From Treponema sp. (GTDB lineage: Bacteria > Spirochaetota > Spirochaetia > Treponematales > Breznakiellaceae): DNA of 8,807 nucleotides. Below are positions 1-7,303 of the stretch, one piece after another. The translations under genes and the position numbers were made by a program. The notes beneath the pieces are model-generated. The model was not told where the DNA came from and did no database searches. It saw only the letters and a program-made list of their open reading frames with translations. Every line of letters begins with the position of its first letter. The stretch's first letter is position 1. The stretch is taken from positions 1-8,807 of the forward strand of contig JAIRZS010000299.1 of assembly GCA_031267115.1 (NCBI GenBank), read 5' to 3'.

Positions 1-17
1 CGGGTTTTGGAACAAGC

Positions 18-833
18 TCATTTATCAATGGCCAATGGATTTAGTACCGCGAGCATTCTGGTATAGGCGGGCCCCTGCCTGCGGAAAGATCCGAGGCGCT
101 CGTCGGTAAAGGTGCAGTCCCGGCAGACCGCTATGTTCCGCACGCCGGCGCCGGCAAGAAGCCGGGCGTTGGCGGCTTGCAGGCCAAGGGAAAAGCCCGG
201 CCCGCCGGGAAGATCGGCGCGTTCGCCTGCCACCGGCCCCAGGGGGTACTCCCCCGAAGGGCCGCCGAATTCCGCCTCAAACGCGCGCGCCCGTTCTTCA
301 TCTACCCGGTAGCAGCAGGCCTGGATACAGGGCCCCAGCACGGCGGCGATCGTTTCGGGCCGGGAATGCCAGCGCTCCCGCATAAGGCGCAGGGCGTTCA
401 GGACTATGCCGGTCCCACTCCGGCCGGAATGGACCAGGGCGAAAGGGCCGTTCCCGGAATCATTCCCCCCGGTATCGTACAAAAACACCGGGAGGCAGTC
501 CGCCACCGTTACCGTGAGGCTTACGGCGGCGTCGCGGCTTGCCAGACCGTCCGCTTCCCGGTCCGGAATCGCGCTATGGCGGTCCACAACAACAAGATCG
601 CGCGCATGGATCTGCCTGACGGAAAATACCGGCGCGCCGCCAAGGCCAAGGGAGCGGAGGAATTTTTCCCGCGCCGGATTGTCCTGCCCAGCGGCGCGGC
701 TCATATCGCCCGCGAAACAGGAAGATACAGCGCATCCGGGGCGGCTCAGTTCCACGCCGTCGTAGACAAAAGGAAAGCGGGCAGACAGCGGATCTTTATC
801 CGGAAAATCCAGGGAGAAAAAGCTGATATTCAT
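18..833 (-). CDS. pgeF: PgeF/YfiH-type laccase-fold protein
   Basis: A 271-aa protein of the multicopper polyphenol oxidase/YfiH (PgeF, LACC1) family. Despite the name, characterised members bind zinc and act on purine nucleosides or remove mis-incorporated residues from peptidoglycan precursors in the cytoplasm. The likely metal ligands are all visible: H76 in QIHARD, C113 in VADCLP and H135 in LVHSGRSG. The family signature GPCIQACC follows at 167-174, and the C-terminal SFRRQGPAYTRM block at 249-260. Length is normal for the family. One oddity is that the usual HAGWRG motif reads HSGRSG, so the conserved Trp and Arg are lost while the His is kept. The ATG overlaps the TGA of the upstream gene (ATGA), and no strong Shine-Dalgarno is seen, so translation is probably coupled. 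The family call is solid; the exact substrate is not determined by the sequence. Confidence 0.88.
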   Translation of the reverse strand: MNISFFSLDFPDKDPLSARFPFVYDGVELSRPGCAVSSCFAGDMSRAAGQDNPAREKFLRSLGLGGAPVFSVRQIHARDLVVVDRHSAIPDREADGLASRDAAVSLTVTVADCLPVFLYDTGGNDSGNGPFALVHSGRSGTGIVLNALRLMRERWHSRPETIAAVLGPCIQACCYRVDEERARAFEAEFGGPSGEYPLGPVAGERADLPGGPGFSLGLQAANARLLAGAGVRNIAVCRDCTFTDERLGSFRRQGPAYTRMLAVLNPLAIDK

Positions 834-2611
834 TTTTGTTTGCCGGTCTCAAGCCGGACAATGGTTTTGAGTATCCTCGCGCTTTCCTTCAGTTTTAGCG
901 CCGCGTTTTTCAAACCGTCCGTAAATTCAGTACCTTTTCCGTTAAACTGGGCCAGGTTGGAAAGCGTGTCGTAATTGCCGTCCGCCTCTTTGTCGGTAAT
1001 ACCGTTAAGCACTTTTGCCATGCTGTTCATCGCAATGTCCGAACCCTCTATAATGCCGGCGGCCTGTTCGTTTATCTCTTCCTGGATTATCTGGATTTTC
1101 CGCCGTTTTGCGGTCAGCGCGGATATTTCTTTCCTGGCCTGGGCGTAACGCTTCCCCCAGTCGCCCCTGGGAGAAAGATTCTCGTCGAAACGCTTAATCA
1201 CGTCGTCAAGCTTTATGATCTCGTTGTAATCTTCCGTGTACTCCAGCCGGTTATCTTTTTTGCGGAATTCCCCGTCGATAAGCACAATCCGCAGGAAGGG
1301 GTTGAGCGCGGTCATAAAAACGCCGGAATGGAAAGTAAGGAGAAAGCCAAGGCTTTCCGCGTAAAGCACCGGAAGCCCGTCGGGCTTTGTTTCGGATTCG
1401 GCGTTTTCAAGGGATTTGGGTTCCGCGCCCTGGAAGAAGTCCGCGCAGGTTTTCTGCAATTCCCGGCGGCGGCGGTTCCCGAAATAGGCAAAAAACGCGG
1501 AATCGATATGCCGTTTCCAGTAATCCTTGTAGAGCTGGAACCAGTCCTCCCCCCCGGAAACAGCCTTCGGGGCCAGGGATATGTCCCTGGCGGCAAGCCG
1601 GGCAATCAGGGCAAGGGGGATTTTCCGGTTAAAGTCCCGGATGGCGGCAATGGAAATTTCCGCCTGGGTAAGGAGCTTTTGAGTTTCCGACTGTATATCC
1701 GCACCGGCGCCGGCCCCCTGTTCCTGGAGGATAAAAACAAAAAGCGATTCAAGCAGACTCATGGAAGGGCATTCTTTCAGGGAAAAGAGAATATTATTCA
1801 GGCTGATCAGGGCGTCCCGCACAATAACGGCCTTGCAGGCCATACCGCCAAAACCGGCGTTATTTGTAAAAGCCATGATAAAGCGGTCATACAAAAAGGA
1901 AGAAAGTTCTCTAAGGCAGGTCAGGGATCGGGCATTGGCGTACATCCTGGTCCGCTGTTCCTCAGAGATCGCCTGGATAGCCTCTTCAAATTCCCTTTGG
2001 GCAAGCTGCCGCAGGGCCGATTCGGACAATTCGGGATGGCTGTCCGCGATGATAGCGGGGTCCGTCTCGGAAACCAGCCGGGAGTGGATTTCTTCCATTT
2101 CAAGGGACCCCAGAAATCCGTAAAAGGCCCCCTTGTCACGGCTAAAGCCCATATCCAGGGCCGAGTAGAAGAAACGGGAATTAGCCTTGAGCTTGCCGAC
2201 CGCCTCGTAGAACTGCGGGAGCAGGTAGCCCGAAGCGCTGTAGAATCCGGCGGCCCTTGCCTCCGCCTCTTTGCCGAGTTTGGCAAGCTCCCTGTTTTTA
2301 AAAACCGCGAGAGGGGTTTGGGACTTAAGAAGCCCCAGAATGTAGTACCAGATACGCAAAAATATGGAAAGTTTCGAAAAACGCCGTTCCGCGTCCCCGT
2401 CAAGATTCGGATCGTCCGTGTCCTGGTACAGGGGATCCTTCGAAATAAGCGACAGGCTTTTAAGCTTTTCAAGCAGATCCTTCCGTTCCGTCAGGGACAA
2501 ACTGGAGGCCAGCCTGCTCATAATCCCGGCTTCTTCCATAATACCAATGATATGCTTTGAAAGAAGGGCGGTCAACGCCCAGCCGGGCAAATATAATAGA
2601 AACGTAAGCAT
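830..2611 (-). CDS. DUF5312-like spirochaetal protein
   Basis: A 593-aa, mostly alpha-helical protein that resembles, from memory, the spirochaete-restricted DUF5312 family of unknown function. Residues 1-24 are hydrophobic (LTFLLYLPGWALTALL) and could be a membrane anchor. The family-like part seems to start at MSRLASSLSLTERKDLLEKL (residue 31), so Met25 or Met31 are alternative starts. Met1 was chosen because AAAGGG lies 5 bases upstream of its ATG, whereas the two internal ATGs have weaker upstream sequence. The C-terminal region (about residues 480-593) is charged and rich in heptad-like helices (LTAKRRKIQIIQEEINEQ, LKNAALKLKESARILKTI), suggesting coiled coil or protein-protein contacts. 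It is the first gene of a two-gene operon with the PgeF-like gene. No catalytic motif is recognised and no function is assigned. Confidence 0.8.
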   Translation of the reverse strand: MLTFLLYLPGWALTALLSKHIIGIMEEAGIMSRLASSLSLTERKDLLEKLKSLSLISKDPLYQDTDDPNLDGDAERRFSKLSIFLRIWYYILGLLKSQTPLAVFKNRELAKLGKEAEARAAGFYSASGYLLPQFYEAVGKLKANSRFFYSALDMGFSRDKGAFYGFLGSLEMEEIHSRLVSETDPAIIADSHPELSESALRQLAQREFEEAIQAISEEQRTRMYANARSLTCLRELSSFLYDRFIMAFTNNAGFGGMACKAVIVRDALISLNNILFSLKECPSMSLLESLFVFILQEQGAGAGADIQSETQKLLTQAEISIAAIRDFNRKIPLALIARLAARDISLAPKAVSGGEDWFQLYKDYWKRHIDSAFFAYFGNRRRRELQKTCADFFQGAEPKSLENAESETKPDGLPVLYAESLGFLLTFHSGVFMTALNPFLRIVLIDGEFRKKDNRLEYTEDYNEIIKLDDVIKRFDENLSPRGDWGKRYAQARKEISALTAKRRKIQIIQEEINEQAAGIIEGSDIAMNSMAKVLNGITDKEADGNYDTLSNLAQFNGKGTEFTDGLKNAALKLKESARILKTIVRLETGKQK

Positions 2612-2616
2612 TAAGG

Positions 2617-2622
2617 CCCTTT
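2617..2622 (-). promoter_or_regulatory. Ribosome binding site of the DUF5312-like gene
   Basis: On the minus strand AAAGGG lies 5 bases before the ATG at 2611. This is the best Shine-Dalgarno among the candidate starts and favours the form with the hydrophobic N-terminus. Confidence 0.55.
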
Positions 2623-2679
2623 CACTCCCAATCGCGCAAGGGATTGGAGGGGCGCGTAAGACCCGGAGGGGCTAGAGCG

Positions 2680-2912
2680 TTCTTTGTGCCGCCAGGCGCA
2701 AAGAATGGAGCAAAGCGGAGCCTACAATCCGCCACATCCTGCGTCGGATTTCCGGCCGGGGCGCACTCGCAAATCCGCTTCGCGTATTTGCTTCCGTAAT
2801 GCGTCCATCCCTGGACGCTTGGGGTGCGCCCACAAAACCATGCACCGCATGGTTTTGTCCCGCAAAGCCCGGTTTCCGGCGCGGAGCGCCGGAAATGCGC
2901 CCGGATTATCCG
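2680..2912. other. Dense hairpin array / structured non-coding element
   Basis: This divergent intergenic region is packed with inverted repeats that have very short loops. Hairpin 1 is 2680-2705 (11 bp including one G-T, loop GCCA). An 8-bp stem pairs 2759-2766 (GGGCGCAC) with 2824-2831 (GTGCGCCC). It encloses hairpin 2 at 2769-2791 (10 positions, one mismatch, loop TTC) and hairpin 3 at 2801-2818 (7 bp perfect, loop TCCC), giving a three-way junction. Directly abutting it, hairpin 4 is 2832-2858 (12 bp perfect, loop ACC). Hairpin 5 is 2873-2895 (10 bp perfect, loop GGA). A short palindrome lies at 2902-2912. A weaker 6-bp pair (2628-2633 with 2642-2647) lies to the left. The arms differ in sequence, so this is not a tandem repeat. 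It could be a mobile palindromic element, a structured RNA or a bidirectional terminator-like block. Open frames crossing it on both strands look like by-products of the palindromes. Confidence 0.7.
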
Positions 2913-2930
2913 TATTATGCGGAATGGGTG

Positions 2931-2958
2931 TTTACAAATGGGCAAATCTGCCGATACT
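2931..2958 (+). promoter_or_regulatory. Candidate sigma-70 promoter for the cyclic-nucleotide-fold genes
   Basis: TTTACA (2931-2936) and GATACT (2953-2958) are separated by 16 bases and lie about 40 bases before the ATG at 2998. The match is 5/6 for the -35 and 4/6 for the -10. It sits immediately to the right of the hairpin array. Confidence 0.4.
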
Positions 2959-2997
2959 CTTATATTAAAGGTTAGAGGAAAAATGGTGGGGATTTGA

Positions 2998-3975
2998 ATG
3001 CCGAAAACACTGCAATACCAGCCGAAGTCGGTTATTTATTTTCAGGGTGACGGCGCGGACAAGATATTCCTTCTCCAGAAGGGGAAGGTGAATATTACCT
3101 ATCAGGATATTGAAACCGGCCAGGATATACGCGAAACGGTGCAGGCCGGGGAATTTTTCGGGGTAAAATCCGCCCTGGGCAAGTACCCCCGGGAAGAAAC
3201 CGCTATGGTTATGAATGAAAGCACGCTTATGGCCTTTACGGTGCCGGAATTTGAACGGATGGCCTCCGCCAATACCCGGATTGTTTTCAAGATGCTTACG
3301 GTGTTTTCGACCCAGATGCGGCGGGTCCATAAGCAGCTGTCCAGCCTGACGGAATCCGGCGCGCAGGACCCCGAAGCGGGGCTTTTCAAGCTGGGCGAGT
3401 ACTACATTAAAAACAAGCGTTTTTCCGAGGCCCGCTATGTGAGTTCCAGGTATCTTACCTATTACCCTGCGGGCAAATTTGCCGGTATGGCATCCAAATA
3501 CCTTGAAGCCGCGGAAATCTACCTGAAAAAATACGGCAAGGCTTCGCCGGGTACGGGGGCGGGGCCGGGATCAGGAGCGGCGGCGGCGGCAGCGGGCGGC
3601 AAGCAGGCTTACGCCGGGGCCTTGGACATCTTTTCCCAAAAAAAGTACCAGGAGGCCTTTGCCGCGTTTAAAAAAATCGCGGGGGCGGCTTCCGATCCTG
3701 AATACGCGGCTAAAAGTTTTTTCGACATGGGCCGCTGTATTTTCTTTATGGGGAAGTACGAAGACTGTATCAAGCACTATACCCAGGTGCTGGCAAAGTA
3801 CCCTAAACATCCCGATATGGGGGATGTACTGTTTTTTATAGGCCAATGCTATGAAAAACTGAACCGCGGGGATCAGGCGGCGCTGTTCTACAAGAAGATT
3901 GTTGCCCTTGCTGGAAGCGGCGATTCGGACGCCAGGGCAAAGGCGGAAAAAGCCCTTGCGGGTATGGGGGGTTAA
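2998..3975 (+). CDS. Degenerate cyclic-nucleotide-binding domain fused to TPR repeats
   Basis: A 325-aa soluble protein. Residues about 5-112 form a cyclic-nucleotide-binding (Crp/PKA-type) beta-roll. Residues about 125-180 look like a first TPR-type helical pair (GLFKLGEYYIKNKRFSEARY). Residues 183-203 are a Gly/Ala-rich linker, and about 204-322 hold further TPRs (ALDIFSQKKYQEAFAAFKKI; KSFFDMGRCIFFMGKYEDCIKHYTQVL; LFFIGQCYEKLNRGDQAALFYKKI) resembling YbgF/BamD-type repeats. The phosphate-binding cassette is broken: GEFFGVKSAL and PREETAMV replace the usual FGE(L/M) and (R)(S/T)A, so the ligand-contacting Glu and Arg (Glu72 and Arg82 in E. coli CAP) appear missing. It probably does not bind cAMP and may act as a scaffold. 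There is no DNA-binding domain. GGTGGGG 6 bases upstream supports this ATG. The next gene starts one base after its stop, so they are co-transcribed. Confidence 0.85.
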   Translation: MPKTLQYQPKSVIYFQGDGADKIFLLQKGKVNITYQDIETGQDIRETVQAGEFFGVKSALGKYPREETAMVMNESTLMAFTVPEFERMASANTRIVFKMLTVFSTQMRRVHKQLSSLTESGAQDPEAGLFKLGEYYIKNKRFSEARYVSSRYLTYYPAGKFAGMASKYLEAAEIYLKKYGKASPGTGAGPGSGAAAAAAGGKQAYAGALDIFSQKKYQEAFAAFKKIAGAASDPEYAAKSFFDMGRCIFFMGKYEDCIKHYTQVLAKYPKHPDMGDVLFFIGQCYEKLNRGDQAALFYKKIVALAGSGDSDARAKAEKALAGMGG

Positions 3976-3976
3976 G

Positions 3977-4618
3977 ATGGCGGCTATGAACCAGGACGCC
4001 TTCAGCCGTTTTGCCCGGGACTTCGCGCCCGGCGAGATAATTTTTTCCGAATACGAGCCGGGCGACAACTTTTACATGATCCAGTCGGGCCGGGTGGAGC
4101 TGGTAAAAATGTTCGGGCAGGTAGAAAAGATACTGGATATTATCGGCCCTTCGGAGATGTTCGGGGAAATGGCGATTCTTGAAAGCGCCCCGCGCTCGGC
4201 TACCGCTATTGCCCTGGACGCGGTAAAAGTGCTGGAATTCAACCATAAAAATTTTGAAATCCTGATAATGGGGAATCCCCAGATAGCCCTTCGGCTTCTC
4301 AAGATATTCGCGAAAAGGATATACGATTCCAAGCGGCGCTTTATGATACTGACCCTCCCCGACCCGCAGGCGAAGATTGCCGATGTATTCCTGATGCTGG
4401 ACGAAACTACCCCGGATCTGGAGCGCTGGGACGAAAGCCGGGAATTCAAGACCACTGTGGACGACATTGCCCGCTGGGCCGGAATGAACATTGCCCAGGC
4501 CAAGGAAGTTATTAACCATTTTGTTACGCAGCACCGGATGGAAATTTTTCCCGACAGGATCAAAGTAAAAAATATCAACGACTTTTCCCGGTTCGTAAGC
4601 ACCCAGCGCAAAAAATAG
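3977..4618 (+). CDS. Crp/Fnr-type cyclic-nucleotide-responsive regulator
   Basis: A 213-aa protein with an N-terminal cyclic-nucleotide-binding domain (about residues 15-115) and a C-terminal winged helix (about 157-196: TVDDIARWAGMNIAQAKEVINHFV). The phosphate-binding cassette is intact, with FGEMAILESAPRSATA at 62-77 carrying Glu64 and Arg73-Ser74. A purine nucleotide ligand such as cAMP or cGMP is therefore plausible, in contrast to the preceding gene. The connecting helix (about 97-125) is the expected dimerisation helix. The ATG at 3977 is preferred over an in-frame ATG at 3899, because the earlier one lies inside the upstream coding region. Six Gs followed by a 5-base spacer give a fair ribosome binding site, and the gap to the upstream stop is one base. 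Cytoplasmic transcription factor; its target genes are unknown. No Fnr-like cysteine cluster is present. Confidence 0.88.
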   Translation: MAAMNQDAFSRFARDFAPGEIIFSEYEPGDNFYMIQSGRVELVKMFGQVEKILDIIGPSEMFGEMAILESAPRSATAIALDAVKVLEFNHKNFEILIMGNPQIALRLLKIFAKRIYDSKRRFMILTLPDPQAKIADVFLMLDETTPDLERWDESREFKTTVDDIARWAGMNIAQAKEVINHFVTQHRMEIFPDRIKVKNINDFSRFVSTQRKK

Positions 4619-4657
4619 GGCCTTTACAAAACGGCTTATAAATGGGATACTGCGGGG

Positions 4658-6133
4658 GTGTCAGACTTCTTGAATGATAGAAACAGCGAAAACAATGAAA
4701 ACAGGGAAAATGCCGCGGACCCGCAGGCGGTTCGGGAACAATCCGCGCCGGGCAGCGACGCGGCGGACAGGCTGGGAACCGACGGCATAGGGAAACTGCT
4801 CCTGCGTTTTTCAATCCCGGCTGTCAGCGGGATGCTGGTAAACGCCCTTTACAATGTTGTGGACCGGATATTCGTCGGGCGCGGGGTAAACGAACTCGCG
4901 CTGGCCGGGCTTTCCCTGGTATTGCCCCTTATGACCATCAGCATGGCGTTCGCTATGCTTTTTGGCGTGGGTTCCGCCAACCTTATCTCCATGAGGCTGG
5001 GGCAGAGAAAGCGGAAGGAAGCGGAAAACGCGCTGAACCACTGTTTCTGGCTTTTGGCGATAGTGGGCGTTCTGGTCATGATCGCGGAACTTGTCTTTCT
5101 CGATTTTATCCTGTCACTGCTGGGCGCCCAGGAGGGGAGCGTTGCCCTGGGTTACGCGCGAAGGTACTACCGCATTATCCTTTACGGCCATGCATTTATG
5201 ATGATAGGGTTTGGTTTTTCCCACTGCACCAGGGCGCAGGGTTTCCCCGTCGTGTCCATGATCGGCATGTTCATCGGCGCGGGAATGAACATAATTCTGG
5301 ACCCGCTGTTTATCTTTGTTTTTGGCTGGGAAGTAGAAGGGGCGGCCATAGCGACTATTATCTCCCAGCTTGCTTCGGCGGTCTGGGTGCTGGTCTTTAG
5401 TTCCGGAAAGAACGCGGCAATTAAACTGCGCTTCAGGGGCTTCAAGCCTTCGATACAAATGACATTACAGATTATGGCATTCGGCTCGGCGCAGTTCCTG
5501 CTGCAGTTTGTCATGTCGGGAGTCCAGCTTCTCTACAATACAAGCATGGGCTGGTACGGCGCGGAAGGCCTCGGGGTCGGCAACGGCGGCGACATAGCTC
5601 TGTCCGGCCTCAATATAGCCGGTTCCATCATGATGCTGATTCTGATGCCCGTATTCGGCATCAACCAGGGCGCCCAGCCTATTCTGGGCTATAACTACGG
5701 CGCGAAAAAATTCGGGCGGGTACGAAAAGCCTACCTGGGCGCGATCGGGGCCGCCACCATAGTCTGTACCGCGGGCTTTATCGTCGTCCAGGGTTTCCCG
5801 CGCTTCCTGGTGAGTATCTTCGCCCCGGAAGGCAGCGATGCGCTGCTGCAATTTACCCCAACCGCGATCCGGATACAGATGCTCATGCTTCCGCTCGCGG
5901 GATTCCAGATTGTGTCCAGCAATGTTTTTGTTGTTACCGGCCGGCCCAGGATATCCATTTTCCTGTCAATGCTGCGCCAGTGCATCGCGCTTATTCCCTG
6001 TATGCTCATCTTCGGCCGCATCTGGGGCCTCTACGGGGTGGTAGCTTCCGCCCCCGCCGCGGACGGCTTTTCCTTTATACTGACGGGAATACTGATATTC
6101 TTTGAACTGAAAAAACTCCGCGCTGCCGGCTAG
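4658..6133 (+). CDS. MATE-family multidrug/metabolite exporter
   Basis: A 491-aa inner-membrane protein with about 12 hydrophobic segments in two homologous halves. It fits the MATE family (MepA-like branch), which exports cationic or other small molecules in exchange for Na+ or H+. Recognisable blocks are SGMLVNALYNVVDRIFVGRG (57-76), FGVGSANLISMRLGQ (102-116) at the end of TM2, and GINQGAQPILGYNYGAKK (334-351) in the second half. A Gly-rich loop (about 299-312) interrupts the second half. The first 40 residues form an unusual Asn/acidic, Met-free cytoplasmic tail. The start is GTG at 4658; no in-frame ATG exists between the previous stop and residue 59, and a TTG at 4670 is the only close alternative. 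The ribosome binding site is weak. It lies 39 bases after the regulator gene, so it may be in the same operon. The substrate cannot be told from sequence. Confidence 0.9.
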   Translation: MSDFLNDRNSENNENRENAADPQAVREQSAPGSDAADRLGTDGIGKLLLRFSIPAVSGMLVNALYNVVDRIFVGRGVNELALAGLSLVLPLMTISMAFAMLFGVGSANLISMRLGQRKRKEAENALNHCFWLLAIVGVLVMIAELVFLDFILSLLGAQEGSVALGYARRYYRIILYGHAFMMIGFGFSHCTRAQGFPVVSMIGMFIGAGMNIILDPLFIFVFGWEVEGAAIATIISQLASAVWVLVFSSGKNAAIKLRFRGFKPSIQMTLQIMAFGSAQFLLQFVMSGVQLLYNTSMGWYGAEGLGVGNGGDIALSGLNIAGSIMMLILMPVFGINQGAQPILGYNYGAKKFGRVRKAYLGAIGAATIVCTAGFIVVQGFPRFLVSIFAPEGSDALLQFTPTAIRIQMLMLPLAGFQIVSSNVFVVTGRPRISIFLSMLRQCIALIPCMLIFGRIWGLYGVVASAPAADGFSFILTGILIFFELKKLRAAG

Positions 6134-6167
6134 TAGACAGTAAAGACTAAAAGCATGATTAAGAGAA

Positions 6168-6278
6168 TAACCACGGACCACGCCAACACCACGAACTTTT
6201 ACGTCGATAGCTCTGATTTTACCTGGATTTGTTGTATTCATAAGGTTCGTGTGGTTTCGGGCTAAAGCCCGGTGGTTA
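6168..6278. repeat. Nested inverted repeats between convergent genes
   Basis: TAACCAC (6168-6174) pairs with GTGGTTA (6272-6278). Inside it CACGAAC (6190-6196) pairs with GTTCGTG (6245-6251), and a small hairpin CGGGC-TAAA-GCCCG lies at 6258-6271. Several ACCACG-like units occur on the left arm. The region lies between the MATE gene and the oppositely oriented carboxypeptidase gene. It could be a weak bidirectional terminator or a decayed dispersed repeat. No convincing T-tract follows the hairpin. Nothing else is recognised in 6134-6377. Confidence 0.45.
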
Positions 6279-6377
6279 ATCCTTTGTAATTGCTCATATC
6301 CGGTTCTTTAGCCTTCCTTCTTTGACTTATTCGACTTTGCGGTAAAATTCCAAAACATGTTTTTTAGTCTAATCAGC

Positions 6378-7289
6378 TTACTGTTCGGCCAGATGCCATT
6401 CATGGAGAAAGCGGAGGGCGTATTGCTGTATGCCGCCGAAATAGGTGTCGATAAAAGAAACCATGTCTTTCCCCGTATAGCGGTAGTGCCAGCTTTCCCA
6501 GCGGTATCCGGTGACGGACTCGTAGCCGTCGGGAAAGGAGAGGGACCAGCCGAAACGGCCGGCGTTGGCCAGCACCCACGCCCCCCCCGCGGTAGCGGCA
6601 AAGCCGTCGTCGATCGGGGCAAAGTCCAGCGCCAGCCCTGTCTGGTGCTGGCTGTGGCCGGGGCGGGCGGATTCGCGGTCCGCCGCTTCCTGCCCCATTT
6701 CCCCGACAATGCGGGAATAGACTCCCACCTGGTAATCGTAGGAGCGGTAAGTAGAACCCACGGTAAGCGTAACGCCCTCGGCCCTCGCGGCGGCGGCCAT
6801 TTCCTCCAGGGCGTCCGCGGCGGGCTTGCGGAGCATGAGGCCGTTGCGGCTTATGCGGTAGGAGTCGCCGCCCTCAGTGCCGGCAAGCGAAACCAGATCG
6901 TCCGGGGCGTAGCCCTGGGGCAGGGGGTGGTCCTTGTCAACCAGGGCGTAAAGAAAGGGATCGCCCGAGATGCACGTCAGAATATCCAGAATAAACGAAG
7001 GGCCTTCCAGCGCCGCGTCCATTATCTTAAGGGCCATATCGTCGGGAATTCCCGCCGCGCTCAGTATACGGTCAAGAAATTCATCGAAAACAGCATCGGT
7101 GTCGCGCTCGGCAAGGAACTGCCCCAGCTCGTCATAGGCGTCCCGCCCCTCCGCGATTCCGGGAGCAGGGCCGGAAAACGCCCCCCGCTTCCCGCAGGAA
7201 CCTGAAAGCGCCGCAAACAGGGCCAGCAAAAGAAGGAAGGCGGCCCGCGCCTTAATTTCGAAAATTTTGGAACCATTGAAAATACGCAT
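6378..7289 (-). CDS. VanY-like D-alanyl-D-alanine carboxypeptidase, predicted lipoprotein
   Basis: A 303-aa secreted protein whose C-terminal half (about residues 110-285) matches the VanY/DacB-type zinc D,D-carboxypeptidase family, which trims the terminal D-Ala from peptidoglycan stem peptides. Visible motifs are GSTYRSYDYQ (178-187), SQHQTGLALDF (213-223) giving zinc ligands H215 and D222, and WESWHYRY (264-271) giving the catalytic E265 and zinc ligand H268. All catalytic residues are present. The N-terminus has basic residues, a hydrophobic stretch (17-29) and LSGSC, a relaxed spirochaete-type lipobox with C32 as the likely lipidated Cys. About 75 further residues separate it from the enzyme domain. 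The start has only a weak upstream AGAG. Its native upstream sequence has been displaced by the miniature element at 7304-7384: before that insertion the ATG would have lain 6 bases after the stop of the upstream lipoprotein gene. Confidence 0.87.
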   Translation of the reverse strand: MRIFNGSKIFEIKARAAFLLLLALFAALSGSCGKRGAFSGPAPGIAEGRDAYDELGQFLAERDTDAVFDEFLDRILSAAGIPDDMALKIMDAALEGPSFILDILTCISGDPFLYALVDKDHPLPQGYAPDDLVSLAGTEGGDSYRISRNGLMLRKPAADALEEMAAAARAEGVTLTVGSTYRSYDYQVGVYSRIVGEMGQEAADRESARPGHSQHQTGLALDFAPIDDGFAATAGGAWVLANAGRFGWSLSFPDGYESVTGYRWESWHYRYTGKDMVSFIDTYFGGIQQYALRFLHEWHLAEQ

Positions 7290-7303
7290 ACTCTATTATC
7301 GGC

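Noticed and set aside
1328..2560. 410-aa plus-strand open frame opposite the DUF5312-like gene
   Set aside because: It is antisense to a longer, well-supported gene, is Gly/Lys/Pro-rich without recognisable domains, and arises from the codon bias of the true gene.
2622..2945. Minus-strand 107-aa open frame across the hairpin region, and a 94-aa plus-strand frame at 2684-2968
   Set aside because: Both run through GC-rich palindromes with few stops, have unusual composition rich in Cys, Arg and Pro, and lack a convincing ribosome binding site. They are better explained as by-products of the structured DNA, though a palindromic element can sometimes be translated.
6352..6363. 12-base palindrome AAAACATGTTTT near the end of the carboxypeptidase gene
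   Set aside because: It has no loop, so it cannot form a standard terminator hairpin; an operator role has no further support.
6357..7205. 282-aa plus-strand open frame opposite the carboxypeptidase gene
   Set aside because: The opposite strand encodes a clear VanY-like enzyme with all catalytic motifs; this frame has no recognisable features.
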